Assembly: GCA_914767715.1 (NCBI GenBank)
Contig: OU612070.1
Location: forward strand, 23,798,025 to 23,858,024
Direction of reading: 5' to 3'
DNA: 60,000 nucleotides
From: Membranipora membranacea
Taxonomy: Eukaryota; Bryozoa; Gymnolaemata; Cheilostomatida; Membraniporidae
Positions 1 through 15,000 of the stretch are shown here, piece after piece (the stretch's first letter is position 1; each line of letters begins with the position of its first letter). The position numbers and the translations under genes are program-made. The notes under the pieces were generated by a model, which ran no database searches, was not told where the DNA came from, and was given only the letters and a program-made list of their open reading frames with translations.

Positions 1-3000
1 TCAACTTGTTTAGCACCTTCTGCTGTGATTTCTTCTTCGACTGCAACTGGCTCGGCGTCGACATTGATCCCTGCACCAAAGCCACCGCCAAGGCCGCCTC
101 CACCTTAAATTTATATTTATAGCATGAGAAAGACTATCATTCAACTATTATCCCCATCAATAATACAGTAATGGTATGGATGAGTAACATGTATACGATT
201 TTTCTGCCCATACACAAACACAACTGTAAGCATGGGTCACAAACAAATTACTCTTTCTGTCGGCATCTTCAAAGCAGCCTACCTCCAAGGTTGAGACCTG
301 CTCCTCCGTCACTGCCGGCATTACCTCCTAGGCCACCTACAGGAAAAAAAATCGAAGTCATTCAGCAACAAATCGTCGCGGATGACGATTCACTCCCATT
401 ATATTGGGTTCCGCAAAATTGCAATCAACCAGTGTTACGATAATTGATGGTCCAGATGGCCTAACAGCTTGAAGATTGAATGCACTAAAACATGTGAAAG
501 GTTTTCCCTCTTCAACTGACATCATCTACATGATTATGTGATTATCCCAGTGGAGGCAGTGATTAACTCATCCGTGTATTATGTTAAATATGGCAATCTG
601 GTATGATCGCTATGACAGGGCAGATTGATTGTAATATTATAGAGATGAAACACTGCGAGCACAGTAACTTCTACCATCATCTAACAACATGATTTGATTG
701 TTTGGCAGAGTGACTGGGTAAAAAAGTCATATGACATGGCGACCTGAATACCAACATTAATTGACAATGCTCCAGATTGTATCAGAATGCGGAATATGCA
801 TATTAGTTTGAACTTAAATAGTGTGTTTTCGTTTGTCAAAACAAAGCTATAAATCATCAACCACAAGACCTGTCAAGCGGTAAGATGACGAAATTTCTTG
901 AAAAATGTTTGCTCAGGGTCAATGCTCTCTCAAACACTAGCCTCACCTCAATGATAATCTGCGGTGTGCTAAGCAACTAAGGATGATGTGCCCAACCATT
1001 AAATCAGTATTTGAGGAGGGCATTCTCTTCATTTAAATGCAAACATGCTTAAAACCTTGAAGCTGTAGATATATCACATAGACCATCCAACTATTACACA
1101 AGCAACAACTTACCGGAAATATCTGCAGATGGAGCATCGGCGCCGACTGATACAGATGGACCCTTTACATCTACATCAGCACCACCGCCGAGACCACCGC
1201 CGAAGCCTCCACCGAGACCTCCACCAAGGCCTCCACCGAGACCTCCATCACCACCGATTCCGCCTGAAAAAAAGAAGAAATACCAGTGATATACTTTCTC
1301 ATACTCTAATCGTTCTGTTGATAAAGCTAATAATCAACAGGGTCATAAACCGCTTAGCTAATGCCCTCCATAATGGATTAACAACATCCTCTGGGAGGTG
1401 ATTATCTGCACACGCCCACCAGCAAACCTGGATGTCTGATTCATTCTCATTAAAAGTAGAGTAGTTATTCTTTATCTGCCGGAGATCGCAGTTACTCAGA
1501 AAACCATAAAGGTTTTTACCCTTATATATAATTGACAGATCAGCAGACTCTTTAACCTGCTCCCTTAACAAAAATTGCCACAAGAAACCACATGATAGCC
1601 ATTGACTGACGCTACAGAGTAATTAGCACCTGGCCCTCTTAAACATTCCCATTTACCTGATATGTCTGCGCTTGGAGCGTCGGCACCTACTGACAGAGAT
1701 GGACCCTTTACATCTACATCAGCATCACCTGGAATAACAACAATACAAACATATATATTATTATGTTAGAGACCGCCACAGTTACTCAGTGGCTAAGTAA
1801 TTATATCAGTTACCCAACGTTTAATGTGAACTTTTCATTATAAATTTAAGGGAACGCGTGGCTTTATTTGGGTTCATGTTGACCCTATTTTAATCACGAT
1901 CCTCCCATTTTGAATATTATAAATGAGTAATGGTATTATGTATTGAAACAGATGTAACCCATAAAATATAACACAAGACGCATGGATGATCAATATATTT
2001 TTACAACCTTATAGACACCTTCTGCAGTTGATCTCAAAACAGAGTAAGGATATATATCCTTACTCTGTGATCACAACCAAGACCTAAATATAACTATTCA
2101 TATAATTAGGAGATCTAGCACACATGGCTACCAAGTTCAAAATCTATAGAAAGCAGCAGAGTTTGTTATGATGATTCTCCTGATATTTGATTACCCGCTG
2201 CCTGCATTGTATATGTAAAGGTCAGCAGACAAATCTAGCCTCTAGCTTTTCATAGCTTCCAAGATTACGAACGAGTCAAAAGTGAGCGTAGCAATAATTT
2301 AAGTTTGTACATACCTCCTGCTCCTAGTCCGAGTGACAGGCCTCCCCCGATTCCTCCTCCGAGTCCTCCCTTTATCTTAGCCTTGGAACGATAAGCCGAT
2401 ATAATACAGTTTAAACACATGCTTACAGAATTGATATGCCTCAAAAAGTACAACAATCGTAAAAACGTGTCAACCCTAGCATGTCATTTTACAACAGTTT
2501 TCTGTGATATACCCATATAGGCACTTCTTAGACTGGGTAAAATCTGGCAATAAATGACTCAAAGTGGAGGTGGACTATTTTATCTTTTGTACCTGGCTGA
2601 CATTCCTAAACAAATACAAGGTTATGCTGGTAAATCACCATTCGAGTCATAACTAGCTTCATCTAGCTACTCTCACTCTCTCGTGAAGGTTAGCTTTATA
2701 TAAAGTTGTCTTTCGAAATAACCCTGTCAATTTTCAGGCAAACCAAACTTTACCAAGGCTAATAAGTGACTAAAATAATTGACTTGTTACAGGTATGTGA
2801 CGTAACGTAACCTTATGGCAAAGGGATGCAATGTGAAGAGTTATGTCCTCAATGATTCAGAGGCACACAACTACACTTCAATCGTTTGTGTGTTGATTGG
2901 TGAATCACGACATGGAATCATTCTCAATTGCATACTTTCTTAATTTTGTTGCAGCAAATTCCATAATCACCTCAGCAGAAAATTAAATTCACTTTAAATA

Positions 3001-6000
3001 GGTCGAGGGATTATGTCAGCATGAACACATTTAATTTTACAATTGTGTAAACATGAAGCCGCACAAGTAATGGGCAGCCATTAATGCTATTGGCTAACCG
3101 CATTCCGGCTTAGATAAATCACTTCAGTCTGCCTGCAACAACACTGACTCCAGCGGGGTATTATTATTTATTACGTAATTTTCTCATTCCCTTCCTATTT
3201 TGATTCCGCAGAGAGAATAATGTGTGCAGCGGTTAGTCTAGTTATATCAGGAACTATGGATATCATCTATAGTCTCTGGTGATATTACCTTCTTTGATTT
3301 CTTATCTTTCTTACTTCCATCACTACTTGAGGAGGAGGATGAGGAAGAAGAACTGGAACTGGATGTACTATCCCGTCGGTCTACAACATAATGATGCTAT
3401 ATTATATATTATATATTAACACTAGCCAGACTCCATTTTTGTGTATGTCCCAAAATTCTGAGCACCGCTGCAGGCAGCTCAATGCAAAATAGAATGCAGT
3501 CAGAGTTCAGTTTTTTGTAGGATAATGTGTATATTGGAATAAAAACACTGGACCAACTTTGCATTAGTACTAGAAAGTTCATCCCGCAATTCACTTTTAT
3601 TTCCAGGAATATTTTCACTAGGGAGAAAGTAAGTAAGGTCAACATGACTCTACGCTTAGCAATAGAAACCAATGAAGAAATAAAGTTAACATGGTCTTAA
3701 TGTCAGCAAGAACTTAATTTACTGCTGTGGGTACTGAGATAGACTCCCTGAGGTGAGTATTAAAGAGTTATGGACAAATATTCATCTCTGCTCCAACTTA
3801 CTAACCCTTCAATGACTTTGGTCATGTAGGTTTGCTCACACAACTTTAAAGAGTTGTTTACATTCAACATAGGTGTCACAATTTTCCGTGGGGAAAAATA
3901 CACATAGCTAATATAGTCCCACCATATTGGATCACATATAGGCACATCCATAAAATAATTGCAAGGGCAGGTTCAAAATAGGCTAGTGGCTATCCAGTAT
4001 CACAACAGGCAACCATAATTGCAGTTGATCAATGCTATCTATATTGAAGTATTGAAAGTATTAGGTTGGGAGTAGATTTATGTAATGGGTGGCATGTTAT
4101 GATGAATCGCTCTTCTTCCCTTACTGCCTTCGTAGCTACATGCCACAATGTGTTGGACATTTCTCTCTTAGACAGTACTTAGTAATTTAGTAGAATGTGA
4201 TAAGCAAACCTATAATCTGCTAGCTGGAAATAATGGTTGGGAAACCGGCTGAATGTAATAGCAGGAACATAAGAGCCTTTAAAACTACCAGCAGACTTTA
4301 ACAAATTTATAATAGAGCCATGTAATGATATATAATCAAGGAATTTGCCAACACAACAATGTAGCACAGTCACCCTGTAGCACAGGACTTAAATGATGAG
4401 CTGAAATAAGTACCGGCATGTTGACAAAGATGAGTGTGTTCTCATTTAGCTCAACCATATAAGATGACAACTACACTGTCATGGTAAACAGTGAAGTACC
4501 CTGCATCTATGGAAACTCGCTAGTCAAACTTTGTAACAGACATCCCGTACAAGCACACAACGAAATAGTGCAGTCTGGTAAATAAAATTGATGACGCACC
4601 TTTCTTTTTTCCGAAGCCGAAAGGCATATTGAGCTTTGATTTTGGTTTGTGTTTTTTGACTTTCACTGATGGAACATCACCTTTAGCCTCTGCTTTTACC
4701 TGTAACAAAAACAATCAGTTGTACTGCTCAGTTAAGATCATTAGTTTGACAACACCAGCCACGTGTCATGTTTCATCATAGCACATTACAACTTCTAGTA
4801 TAGGATATAGGTACATGATTGTGAAAACCACACCACAATCATGGCTGCATTAGTTACAAGGCAGGCAGTAGTACATCAAGAGATTAATATCTGATCAACT
4901 CTAATCATAATAAAGTGGGCAACTCCTGCACTCAATTAATAACTATATTTTAGTATTTTCACATTATAATGTAGTGGAGAATAGGTGTCTGCACTACAAT
5001 AAATATACACATTCTCACACTTAGTTGGCTTCTTGTTTGAGCAAGGAGCGGGACCCAAATTTTAACATTGCTCTTACAATTTACACTCTGACCTAGTTTT
5101 CAAAGTAATATTTGCCAACAACATGAAAGGGATGTTTGTGCCCCAAAAGTAACTACTAGTTAGGGGTATGTTTGGAGCAAATATCTCCCCAAATATCTCC
5201 GAATCGTTACAATGATGTGATGTTGATGCTCAACTATTTAGGGTCTCTTGTTCAGGAGTATTCATGCCCTACAATGCTATGTTATAATGCACCAACTGAT
5301 CATGTTGTATCATTACCTTGGCTTTAGCAGGCTTGGTATTAGGCGACTTGCTGCGTTTGAGACTGGGTGCAGTCACTACAATCTCTGTGTTCAGAGGTGA
5401 AGGAGAACGCACAGGGGATGTAGCAGGACTTAGCGATCCTGTAGCTTCTACAAAACAATATTTGATATATGTAAGATTAGCACAGTTAACAAGAGGGCAA
5501 ACCAGACACGACTAATCAAAATACCAAGACTGTGATCTAACTAGGCTAAAAGTGTGAATTAATGATGCTATCAGGAACATCCCTTGTTAGTGTAGCCTTT
5601 ACAGGAATCCAGCATCGGCAATAGATAGAACTACACTAGTGTGTGTGTAGGGCAGTTAGCATTTCAGACCAGCAATTTTAGCAATAACAGAACCTCATAG
5701 CTATTGTGGCCAACAGCAGCTAACTATCATGCTATTCATATTTCTGACAAACCGGCACTTTAACTCAACAGGGAGGGTCTCTGTTAACGTTTCACAACCA
5801 AGTATTACAATAGTGCAATGATAACTGTATGCAGCACAGTTATTTAGGTCAAATTCAGAACTATGCAGGCATGAGTGTGTTTGTAGGTATTATTAAAATA
5901 CTCAAATCGCTAAGCCATGAAATCACTCCGCCTTGATTTATTGTAGGCAATTTATCTTAAACAGCCTGTTCAGATATGTACATAGATATGTACACATCAA

Positions 6001-9000
6001 TAAAATGTCAGATTTCTTGTTCTACTGCCGTAATAATAATGAGCAAACTAAAAATGGGCATTTAATATTCTTCAAAAGCTATAATAGTTCAGCTATTTCC
6101 AAATATCCGATGGTGCCATCACCAATTTGTGCGCAAATCCACTGAATTTCTGAGTTTTTCACACACTCACCTATATTAGGGGTTGCTTCTTCAATAGGAC
6201 TGTGTAATTTGACGTGGAATATATCCTTTTTGTGCTCTGTGTCTCCACTGGATTGTCCTGCAAAGAGAAGAACCAATTAATAACAAATTTTAAAGCAGTG
6301 CTGTCCGATCAAAGAAGGAGGGGTCATCAGAGAGCCTTTTAGTAGTGTGTAAGTTGATACAGTACTACGCACCATCATACATGGCTACATAGACGAACAA
6401 GATAGCCAGCATGTGTCAAGGCCCTGAACAAAACCACAAAGTTTAATAACGACTGGACTGGATCGCATATTATGTCAGCAGGACAATGACGGAATCTTGT
6501 CAGCATAAAACTCATCAGCTCCCAACAGCAAGACAGCATGTGGTAAACTTGATAAACTTACAAAATCTGAGTGACTGTAGCTGCAGTACAGAGGTCTCTT
6601 TACAGACAAGATTATGCAATAAATAGGTCAGATATGAATAATAGATCCATCCAACTGAGTTATAAATTAGTTTACAATAACGAGCAGCATACTTGAAATT
6701 TGTAACCTAAAATATCTACAAATCGCCATTGTGTGAAATTCCAAGTGAACAATTTTTATGGAGCAATTAATTTCTACCTCATACCTCCAGTTATCGAAAT
6801 AATCCACTCGGCAACTAGTGCAGCGAATAAAAGATGAGACTTTTACTTTGAGAAGCCGAGAAAAGCTTAGTAGGCTGCGGCAGCAATCCACAGAGAAGGT
6901 ATGAACTACGCAACCAACGCAAACTTTCAAACCCTAGATATAATCTGGCATCATCAAAACCTATTCATTATCAAGCACTCGACAGCACCCGAGTGGAGCA
7001 AGCAAGCGTACAGGGGCTATCAGACTGGAATGTAAAACCAGACCAAATTGCAAAACAAAATGCCAAAGCTATACCTATTTAATGGGGCAGCATATCAGTT
7101 GATTCCGTCAGCAATCTGTGCGCTTGCTATTGGTTTACACGTAAGATAGCGGAACAACGAAATACCAACAGGAGCAAAATTCAACATCTTTCCCACAGGG
7201 ATGTTTCACTAGATAAACAACAGACTTGACATTTACCACAGCTTTCCCAAGACATTACGAGGAGTTCATGCGGCTAAATATGATTAGAGAGAAAGTCACT
7301 AAGCCCCAGCAGTTGATAGAGAGCAAACTTATTATTCAAACATGAATATGTTACCATGGAAATGACCAGATATTATACCGGTACTTTAATTTTCTACACG
7401 GGTTGAGTAACTAAATGGCATGGCTCAGCACGCATTCACCGCTCATGTGCTCAGCGGCTAATATAATAACGTGTCGGTTAGTTGGTTCAAATGGAGGTAC
7501 ACTGATCCATGTCAGTGGCAACAAGTCATGCATTCAGCTTGAGTCCGACATCAGTATTTCTGTCTACAATCCATTCCAATTATATATATAGATAGGCCTC
7601 GGCTATTATCACCATCAAATTCCAAACTCAGCCTGCTGCCAAAGCATTTAAATCGCTGACCCGCAATGTATACAATGATTTCTTCAACCAGTTAACCACA
7701 ACACAAACAAAGACATTTCCTCACAGTCGCCAACAGGTAATGAGTTTTGCAAGCAATCAACAACATTGCAATTAGCAAACCTTTATTACATACCTTCACG
7801 CCTTTACGTCAGCCACTAACTGACCTTGATAGGAATTCAGCCACAAAAACTCCAAACTACGGGCCTGAATCAGCTCATGGATTACAATCTCTGCACTGTT
7901 TGAGAAAGCAACTGACAGTGGAGGCTAGGCTTGCAAATGTGTGACAATAAATTCCTACACAGCTCCATTCAAGTGTTTACAAATTGTCAAGTTCATCGCG
8001 TAGCTCCATCAAAAAGATACACAATTGCTGTATGATTATGGCATGGATAGCAAGGATTAAAATGAAACCAGTGAATAGCCTTTGAGAGAGTATAATAAGC
8101 AAGCGCCCAAGACACCATAATTCCAGTATATTACACAATAGATGCATTATACAGCCAGGAATGATAAATTTAGAGGAAAGCCACATAAGTCACGTGCACT
8201 GGAATTTTGAATGCAATTTGTTTGCGAAGTTTAGATAATTGCAGACTTGCTGTAATGAGATGCTGAAACAACTAAATGTATAGATTCCCGCCGAAAGCAC
8301 ATGATCCTAAAGCCTGCAATTCAGGATTAGCATCAAAACACACATGAGAGCATTCATGTAACACTCAAATTATACAACCCAGATGCAACAGAGAGTTTCA
8401 TGCTTGGCATAGGCAACAATGAGAGCTACCCCTGGTGAAACACATTTTAACTGCGCCAAGGTGTCAACTTCAGACGCGGCAAAAAGTCACTCCAAGATAT
8501 TTACAAAAAACTACAGAAGAACTCTTAAAATAATGTAACCTGAGAAATTAGGTCAAATACCAACATCACAGAATTCCAGCATTCATAACTCAACTAAAAG
8601 CCATTTATGAAAATAACACCATCAACGACTGATTTATTTCACTTACAAATTGAGGAAACCTTAATAATTCCAATGGCTCGTTAACGGGCACCTTTTCTAG
8701 GGAAGCTTGGAGCAATTTTCAGCAATACAATAACACAGCACAGCCACCTCTGACAACCACTTCCTAGAATATGATCCCTGCCGTGCACGCAGGGCAGCTC
8801 CTGTGTTTACACAATACCACAAAACACATAAACTCAATTGATGGTCTACTTGAGTAAACATTAGCGAAAATCAACAAGTTGAATTAAGAGTACAAACAAG
8901 ATACCCTTGTAAAGCACTACACAGCTACAATCTTATGTAACATATTGTCATAATCCAGTATTTACACAGAGCAAGAAAGTCAAGCAAAGATGTCCTTACC

Positions 9001-12000
9001 TGGTCAAACCTCCAGCTAAAAAGTTACAACAGCACCAGAAAATCCACTGAAATGGCAGTAGCGCACAACTTAACTCCTGAAAAGCCTTGCTATAGTGCCT
9101 CACATTCAATACAATAATGCATTGACCTAGTTCAGAGGCTCAGCCTAATGACTGTATATCATGCATGGATGCACCTGGCTCCGACAAACCCTACTCTTCG
9201 TAAAGGGATAACACCTAACACTATGCCACATGAGCATTATTAAGCGCTTCCATGCTTGGTGGCTAGTAACATTAATGACAGGGTGTATGCCCGGCCCAGC
9301 TTGATTATTACAGATTGCAGGGAGCAGAGCCAATGCCTGTGGTTGATATGGTAATTTGAATGGATTCATTCCTACCAGCTGCGGCCATCCTCATCGGCAA
9401 TCACGTTTTGACTGTCCAAAGTAACTACTCTCCGGCAAGCCATTCACAAACATCATAGGGACAAGCATTTGGTGATTCTATTCGACAAAACAAGCTACGA
9501 AAACTGCCATTTAACAGTAAAAAAACCATGCGATCAAAAGATAAATAAAACCTCAAGTTGCTCTTACCCAATGCAAGGTTTTGTACCCTCACTTGGGCGG
9601 AAAACTTGTATTAAGCTCAAATCCAATGAAGGCCAATGGTGTCCTGGATGACAAATTTGATCTGGCTCCAGCGGCGTCTGCTGGACTTCCTAGTTACTTA
9701 ATCGAACAATTTATCAAAATTACAAATTGCAGAGAAAGCAGATATCAAATTCCTCAGATTTAGTGAGGTATGCTGTTTGCCGGGGAAAACATCACATGAG
9801 AGCCTTAAAATGATTCACTATCTGAATATAATATAGGGAAAACACTCCTACACACAGACTAAAGACCGAAGACGGTACTACTATATGGTGATTTATCACC
9901 ATTCCCCCTAACTCGTAATCCTCAAGCACTGATTTTATGATAATAAATCATTCTCCTTCAACTCCTACAATATCTGTGATTCACTCGCCATGGCAATATG
10001 AGAAAATAATACAGACGCACCATCACAACCATAAAACAATCATGCTTAAAAAATTATTACGGAATGTAATATTTATTGGGTTTGCGTGGGATCCTCCATG
10101 ACTTGCAGCTATCACATGTTTGCAGCAAGATAACTTTATTGTCTGAGCATCAATTTAAAATTATAAGACAACTCAGCTCACATTTGTATTTCCTTACCAT
10201 TTGGTGATTTCTTCTTGAATCCAGGCATGCTCAGTGTTTTACTTCCTCTTCCTTTGCCTGATACACCTCCAGACGCTCCAGCGTCGCCTTCAACATTCAA
10301 TGATTTGTGTTTCTTTCCAAACCCTGGCAGAGAGAACCCTTTTCTCTTGCTTCTCATCTCTACACCAGCATCGGCAGCATCTGCAGAAGCGTCAGCGCTG
10401 GCTGACACTTTTGGGGGACTGACTTCGATACTGGGAGATTTCAGATTTACTTGTGCTCCACCACTTCCTGAGGCACCGCCTCCTAGGCTAGTCGCCAGTC
10501 CAGGTGATGAGGCCCCTGCTGAGGCAGAGAAACTCACATCCATATCCGCTGACCCTGTAGACATGGTTCTTGGAGCAGTTTCTGCAGTGATTGCAGACAC
10601 TGGGGCGATTGCCTCTTCCTCTATCTGTGCACTGACTGCTGGCTTTGACTTTACTTTTATTTGACTGGGATCGAGCGGAATCACTCGTAGTTTGCCTTCA
10701 GGTGAGAGCGCTATTGTGTGAGTTGCAAGATTTATTTTACCAGATGCAGAGGCTGAGCCTTGACTTGACCTGAAAGATATCAGAAGATAATCCTGCTAGA
10801 AATAAAAACTTGAAATGACACAACCCACAAACACAGCCTTGGCAATAAGTTTATCAAATTTTAAAATGCTGTAGAGAGTAGAAATGCTGGTACTGCAATA
10901 GTTACAAATTTACCATTCGCAACCCATGTTGATTATCCTCCCTTACTCTGTTTTCCAGAAGAACTTGACCGAGTCCATCCTCAAGCTATCCTGAGAATAT
11001 TGTGATCATTCCACAATCGTAGACACATGGTTGTGTGGGTGTCTTAGGGGATTGTTTTATTAGGTTTATGTATACATGAAAATTACAAAAAACTGGCCTC
11101 ACAGGTGAGAAGATACAGGTTGATTAGCACAATTTGAAAGCTAATGATGAATAACTGCGAATCTAAGTGCATTTTTACACCAGTCTGACATGCAACTTCA
11201 CCAAATTTTCAATGAAGTCTACGTCAATTACGTGGTGTCTCTAACTATTGGCCGTTGACACATCGTGTGTCCGGTGGGTGAATAAGACAAGCTTCAAATC
11301 AACAGCTGATATCACTGCTGGTGACTAGTGATAGTTAGAAGGGCCAAAATTCAAACCCACATAATTGTTTGCAATGAGAATTGAAAGCCTCCACCCCAAA
11401 ATACCGAGATTTGCTCACTGATTGAGGGGTCAAGTGCTAATCAATGCTATCAGGCCTAGTAGCAGGAATGTGGATAGGAAATAATTAGATTTTGGACGGA
11501 AGCCAATTTTAGCGGGTACTTCTAATGCATGAGGATATCCTTACTCGTGGCCATATCGACACCGACATCGACAACTGACTATGAAGCCATATTGCATGTC
11601 TCAAAATCCAATCACTTTGTTTACAAACTAGTTTATATAACCTTTATGATATTGAGATGTAGGTTAACGGAAACAATCTCACTAGTCCTCATCAAATCAA
11701 CTTGTAAATAAACCTTCACTAAACTATCTGGTTTCTATGACAATTCCTCAGGTATGCAGTGTGAATGTTAACAGTTGCAGTGAAATTATTCTAGTATGAC
11801 AGATTGAGGTCACAAAAACATTTTTAGGCCATGCGCTTTTTTTACTACATTATTACAAATTATGACATGATGTTCAACTAGGACATCAGTTCAAAAGTTC
11901 TTAAAGAGTTACATCAGAGTTTTACTTTTCACGAACAACTCACTAGAATCATGTTCTCGGCTCAAACTCGGCATTAGCAAGAGTAATACATGCCTATAAT

Positions 12001-15000
12001 AGTAGTTAACATTAGTACTGAGTTATTACCATGGAAAGAAATTACCTAGATGCATATCAAGCAGGATGTTCTTATCTTTGCCTAAGGTATCACCCACAGT
12101 TCAGTAAAATAACTAATATTGGGTTACATGGTCCGTCATCTCTGATCTCACCAGCTGACCAGCTCCAATATAAGAGCAAATCCATTTCTGTTGGGAACAG
12201 TAGACTCAAAACTACCCAAATTCCAGGAAGCCAAGGGTCAGATCAGATAGCATACTTATCGATGGCCCGTTTTCTTGCTAATATACCTATTTGGCCACAG
12301 CAAGCACATCACTGTGGTGGAATCGTGGCAGTGGTAGATAGGCAGCTAGTAACTTGATTTATTTCATAGCAATGTATAATGATTATACTGCTTACCCATT
12401 AGTTTGTAGCCCAGTCTTTGCTTCTGACTTTCTTGACTTATCTTCTTCAGCCTAAAACACAAAATATAGAAACATAAGAATATATCCTCCACACTTAGGA
12501 CTGATACGGGGGGGGGGGGGGGGGGGGACAATTAGGTATTGGAGTTGTCAAACATTGCTGTGACACTTACTCCCACCGAATTTAAATCAGACTCCACAGT
12601 GAACTAGTTTAACTCTATTATGGCGATTTTAATTAATGTGGATTAAATGTGGCTCCAAATTTCTCTCGCTAGACTATTGCTTTGTATACTATGATATAAG
12701 TTGACTCCAAATTAGGATTTAGTATAAGCAAGTTACGTATTACGGAATGCTAATAAATTAACTTGTATAATAATTAATACAATAAATATGCCATCACCAA
12801 ATAACAGAATTAAGCGGAACAATTACATCCCTAAACAATTGAATCGTAAGAATAGATTGACCCACTGTCAGAGAGATGATAACCAGACGCTGAGTACAGG
12901 CTAGGATTTGAGCTTCCTACCTGATTTGTCATGTTTCCCTTCACAGGCATGTGGATATACATGATGTTACCCATGTTTCTTGTTAAGAATTTACCAATAC
13001 ACTAGCAAGTAGCTACACTACCAAAGTAGCCAAAATTTAGTGCTAATTTTTTACCCTAATTGTATGCACAAGAACAATCAATAAAATCAATCCATTCACT
13101 CTTTTCCCAGTTCATTTACAGTTCAACCCAATAGAAACAGTACATAGCCCAGAGCATAACAGCAACGAATTGTGGAACAAAGTTTTTGTAGACACATGGA
13201 TCGCGGCACACAGACTGGACTGGACAGAGCACGGACTCATGGAATAACAACATGTTTTGGCCTACATTGGACGACTCTATGTTACATAACTCGTTTCACA
13301 CGCAATAAAATCCTGAGCAGACAAGTACTATAGAAATTGAATCAAATAAAATTGAATAGTGACTACTGATACGTTGTTTATTCAAGCCTTCATCGTCCTC
13401 GCTCGGCCAAGCTTCATCGTATTTACAAGACAACAATTTGCAAAACCAATGATGGAGGATATTAAAAACTGTTGTCACTTATATGGATATCAATCATATT
13501 CTACACGACTTCATAAACATATTTATTACCTCCAAATCAACAAATTTGCCAACTTTATTGCCATGAAACGTATTACGATAGAGATACACTCAGCCCAACC
13601 TACCATCGTAAAAGTGTAATATTCCAATTAGTCAAACTTCATCAAAAGCTGAGGTCAGCTAAGCTGTGTCTGATCCCCTCACAATTATAGATAGCTCCAT
13701 TAATTTCACACAAAGTACAAAGAATGAAGCCAGCGCCTTGCAACTCTACTTTTCCATGTATAGTGCTATGAGCAGCTGCCTATTTGCTATAACAATTTAC
13801 AGTTGGCTCCTAATTGGATCACAAAGCGGGAACTGCAGGGGCGCTTTTGCAACTCATGCAGTAAAATCTAGCAGCCTGCTGCCGCCTGTTTAACTGTACT
13901 ACACGAAGGGTCAAAGTTGAAACATGGAGGCAGTTTTTACTAAGTCTGATGTCCTGCTAATTCCAAGCATATTTGCCCAACTTCGCTACAATTCACAACC
14001 AGCTCAAAATAAAATATTGTTGTGCATCATCTTCATGATCACAGCTTCAGCTGCAGTCATGGGTATGCATGTACCAATATATCAACCACATATAAACCAT
14101 CTTCGATTTGGAGTAGGACAGGTAATAACCTCTACTGCTCATTCCTCAAGTGCAGCTTCGACAGTGGTTTTCCTTAATGGGCGCAATGTCTCTTCATTAA
14201 ATTTATGGCTATTTAAATTCATAGAGTGAGTTGGGAAAGAATTTAATTAATCATACACCGGTATTTGACATAGTTATGTCTTGAAGAGAGCTTCAAATTA
14301 GTAGCATGGCAGTGGGAGCGGAATGCAGACTTGCTGTGCTTGTAAGGTCCTCCCGATACCACTATGTGTGATAGTGATTCACATAGCCTCCGAGCATGGC
14401 TTTAGAATATTGTTACATCACATTTCAAAAATAAGTGGGTCAATGGTTCATTTCAAGTATATAATTTAGTAGTTACAGTGTGTCTAAGATGAATAGCCAG
14501 GTTTCTCACTGGACAGCACCCATAAACATAGCCTACTGCTTAGGAACTATCTATGTAGTATCGGACATAATATTAGTGTACATTTTATATAGTAATGATG
14601 GGCATCAGACAATGGAGTAGGTTATGATGACAACAGTTTTACATATAAAATGTTGCTCAGATTACTTATAACATTCCACTGCTATTGTTAACCATTCATG
14701 ATATCAGGTATCAAGTATTTGAATCAAATTCCTGCTGGGAAATTGAGCAGCAAGCTGATAATATCAAATTATCAAAAAGAATAACAACCAAGTTCAGTCA
14801 ATCCACTATAGCAGTGCAGTGCAAGATTAAGTTAATTTATTTTTAGCAGCACTTGCTCAACTAAGCTGCCATTGTCTGTCATTCCGGTCCCCAGTACTAC
14901 TACAACTCCATCAACATGACACAAAATTTTGACATGGAAAGACAACTCAAAGAAAAGTTAATAGATATGTCACATGTTTTTATCAGCGATGTTTTGGTAT

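Noticed and set aside
10215-10664. 149-codon plus-strand frame
   Set aside because: Antisense shadow of the 572-bp coding exon 10769-10198, whose minus frame is phase-chained to its neighbours.
13924-14229. 101-codon plus-strand frame with hydrophobic stretch
   Set aside because: Single isolated frame in an intron, no splice partners or recognisable domain.
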